7,188 bases of DNA from Microbacteriaceae bacterium (lineage in GTDB: Bacteria; Actinomycetota; Actinomycetes; Actinomycetales; Microbacteriaceae): contig RFQD01000065.1 in NCBI GenBank assembly GCA_009925875.1, positions 1-7,188 on the forward strand, given 5' to 3'. Positions 6,673-7,188 of this stretch are shown in pieces; the stretch's first letter is position 1; every line of letters starts with the position of its first letter. Under the pieces are notes generated by a model. That model was not told the origin of the DNA, searched no databases, and worked only from the letters and a program-made list of their open reading frames with translations. The position numbers and the translations under genes were made by a program.

Positions 6673-7188
6673 ATGACGCAACCCGCTTTGTTTGAACCCT
6701 TCACCGTGCGCGGTGTGACCATGCGAAATCGCATCTGGGTTGCACCCATGTGCCAGTACTCCTGCTTCAACGAAGACGGAATCGTCGGCGACTGGCACTT
6801 CGCGCATTTAGGTTCGTTTGCCATCGGAGGCGCGGGGCTCGTCATTGCCGAGGCGACGGGCGTCACCCCTGAGGGTCGAATCACTCCGCGGTGCCCGGGA
6901 ATGTGGAACGACGATCAGGTTGCTGCCTGGAAGCGCATCGTCGACTTCATCAGATCGCGCGGCGCGATCGCCGGAATCCAACTCGCGCACGCGGGACGAA
7001 AAGGCAGCGATGCCCCACCGTTCGACTACGGCGGGAAGAGCGGAAATGTTCCGCTGTCCGACGGTGGTTGGACACCCGTGGGCCCCTCCCCCATTGCCTA
7101 TCCCGGACACGATGTTCCGCACGAGCTCACTGTCGACGAAATTCACGAGATTGTGGATGCGTGGGCACAGGCCGCCCGTCGGGCCGTG
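6673..7188 (+). CDS. NADH:flavin oxidoreductase, Old Yellow Enzyme family, YqjM/XenA-like (3' partial)
   Basis: This is an FMN-dependent, NAD(P)H-using ene-reductase that reduces activated C=C bonds of enones and similar compounds in the cytosol; the physiological substrate is unknown. The 172 codons to the window edge are open and cover the first half of the TIM barrel. LFEPFTVRGVTMRNRIWVAPMCQYS begins the barrel as two joined motifs: MRNRI (17-21), then APMCQYS (24-30), with Cys27 and Tyr29 matching the flavin-tuning Cys26 and Tyr28 of YqjM. GDWHFAHLGS, GLVIAEATGVTPEGRI and IQLAHAGRKGS follow, then the loop before PVGPSPI. This marks the YqjM-like rather than the classical OYE class. The paired active-site His residues lie beyond the window. 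ATG 6673 is the only start that gives the usual N-terminus; no ribosome binding site precedes it. It diverges from nnrD, whose product maintains the reduced cofactors such an enzyme uses. Confidence 0.9.
   Translation, partial: MTQPALFEPFTVRGVTMRNRIWVAPMCQYSCFNEDGIVGDWHFAHLGSFAIGGAGLVIAEATGVTPEGRITPRCPGMWNDDQVAAWKRIVDFIRSRGAIAGIQLAHAGRKGSDAPPFDYGGKSGNVPLSDGGWTPVGPSPIAYPGHDVPHELTVDEIHEIVDAWAQAARRAV

Overview
The window looks like chromosomal DNA of an actinobacterium, most likely Microbacteriaceae-like. This rests on moderately high GC, standalone NnrD and GT87 (DUF2029) genes in one operon, several GTG or leaderless-looking starts, and very tight gene packing. The lineage is an inference from gene content and style; no 16S or other marker gene is present.

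Layout from left to right. (1) Positions 3-341 (+) are the 3' end of a gene of unknown function. It overlaps a second gene at 328-1181 (+) that starts from a textbook ribosome binding site but changes reading frame at a run of six T (487-492). The two genes appear to share a repeated beta-sandwich-like unit and may be one family. (2) Position 3232 down to 1178 (-) is a full-length membrane O-acyltransferase (acyltransferase-3 domain plus SGNH domain, OafA type). Its stop codon interlocks with the stop of the gene to its left. (3) A 127-base divergent spacer (3233-3359) leads to metX at 3360-4571 (+), homoserine O-acetyltransferase of methionine synthesis. (4) Running toward metX is a two-gene minus-strand operon: nnrD (6649-5789), the NAD(P)H-hydrate repair dehydratase, followed with an ATGA overlap by a GT87-type polyprenol-phosphate-sugar-dependent glycosyltransferase (5792-4521). 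The 3' end of the latter runs 51 bases into metX. (5) Divergent from nnrD, across only 23 bases, is the 5' part of an Old Yellow Enzyme (6673 to the window end, +).

The left half has a cell-surface flavour: a glycan or lipid acyltransferase beside unknown beta-rich proteins. The right half mixes methionine biosynthesis, nicotinamide-cofactor repair, a flavin ene-reductase that would use such cofactors, and an envelope glycosyltransferase. No tRNA, rRNA, CRISPR array, insertion sequence or clear intrinsic terminator was seen, and no stretch over 300 bases lacks a gene. The points most worth checking are the frame-broken beta-sandwich gene and its family, the 23-base spacer that may carry one bidirectional -10 element for two leaderless genes, and the 51-base convergent overlap of metX with the glycosyltransferase.
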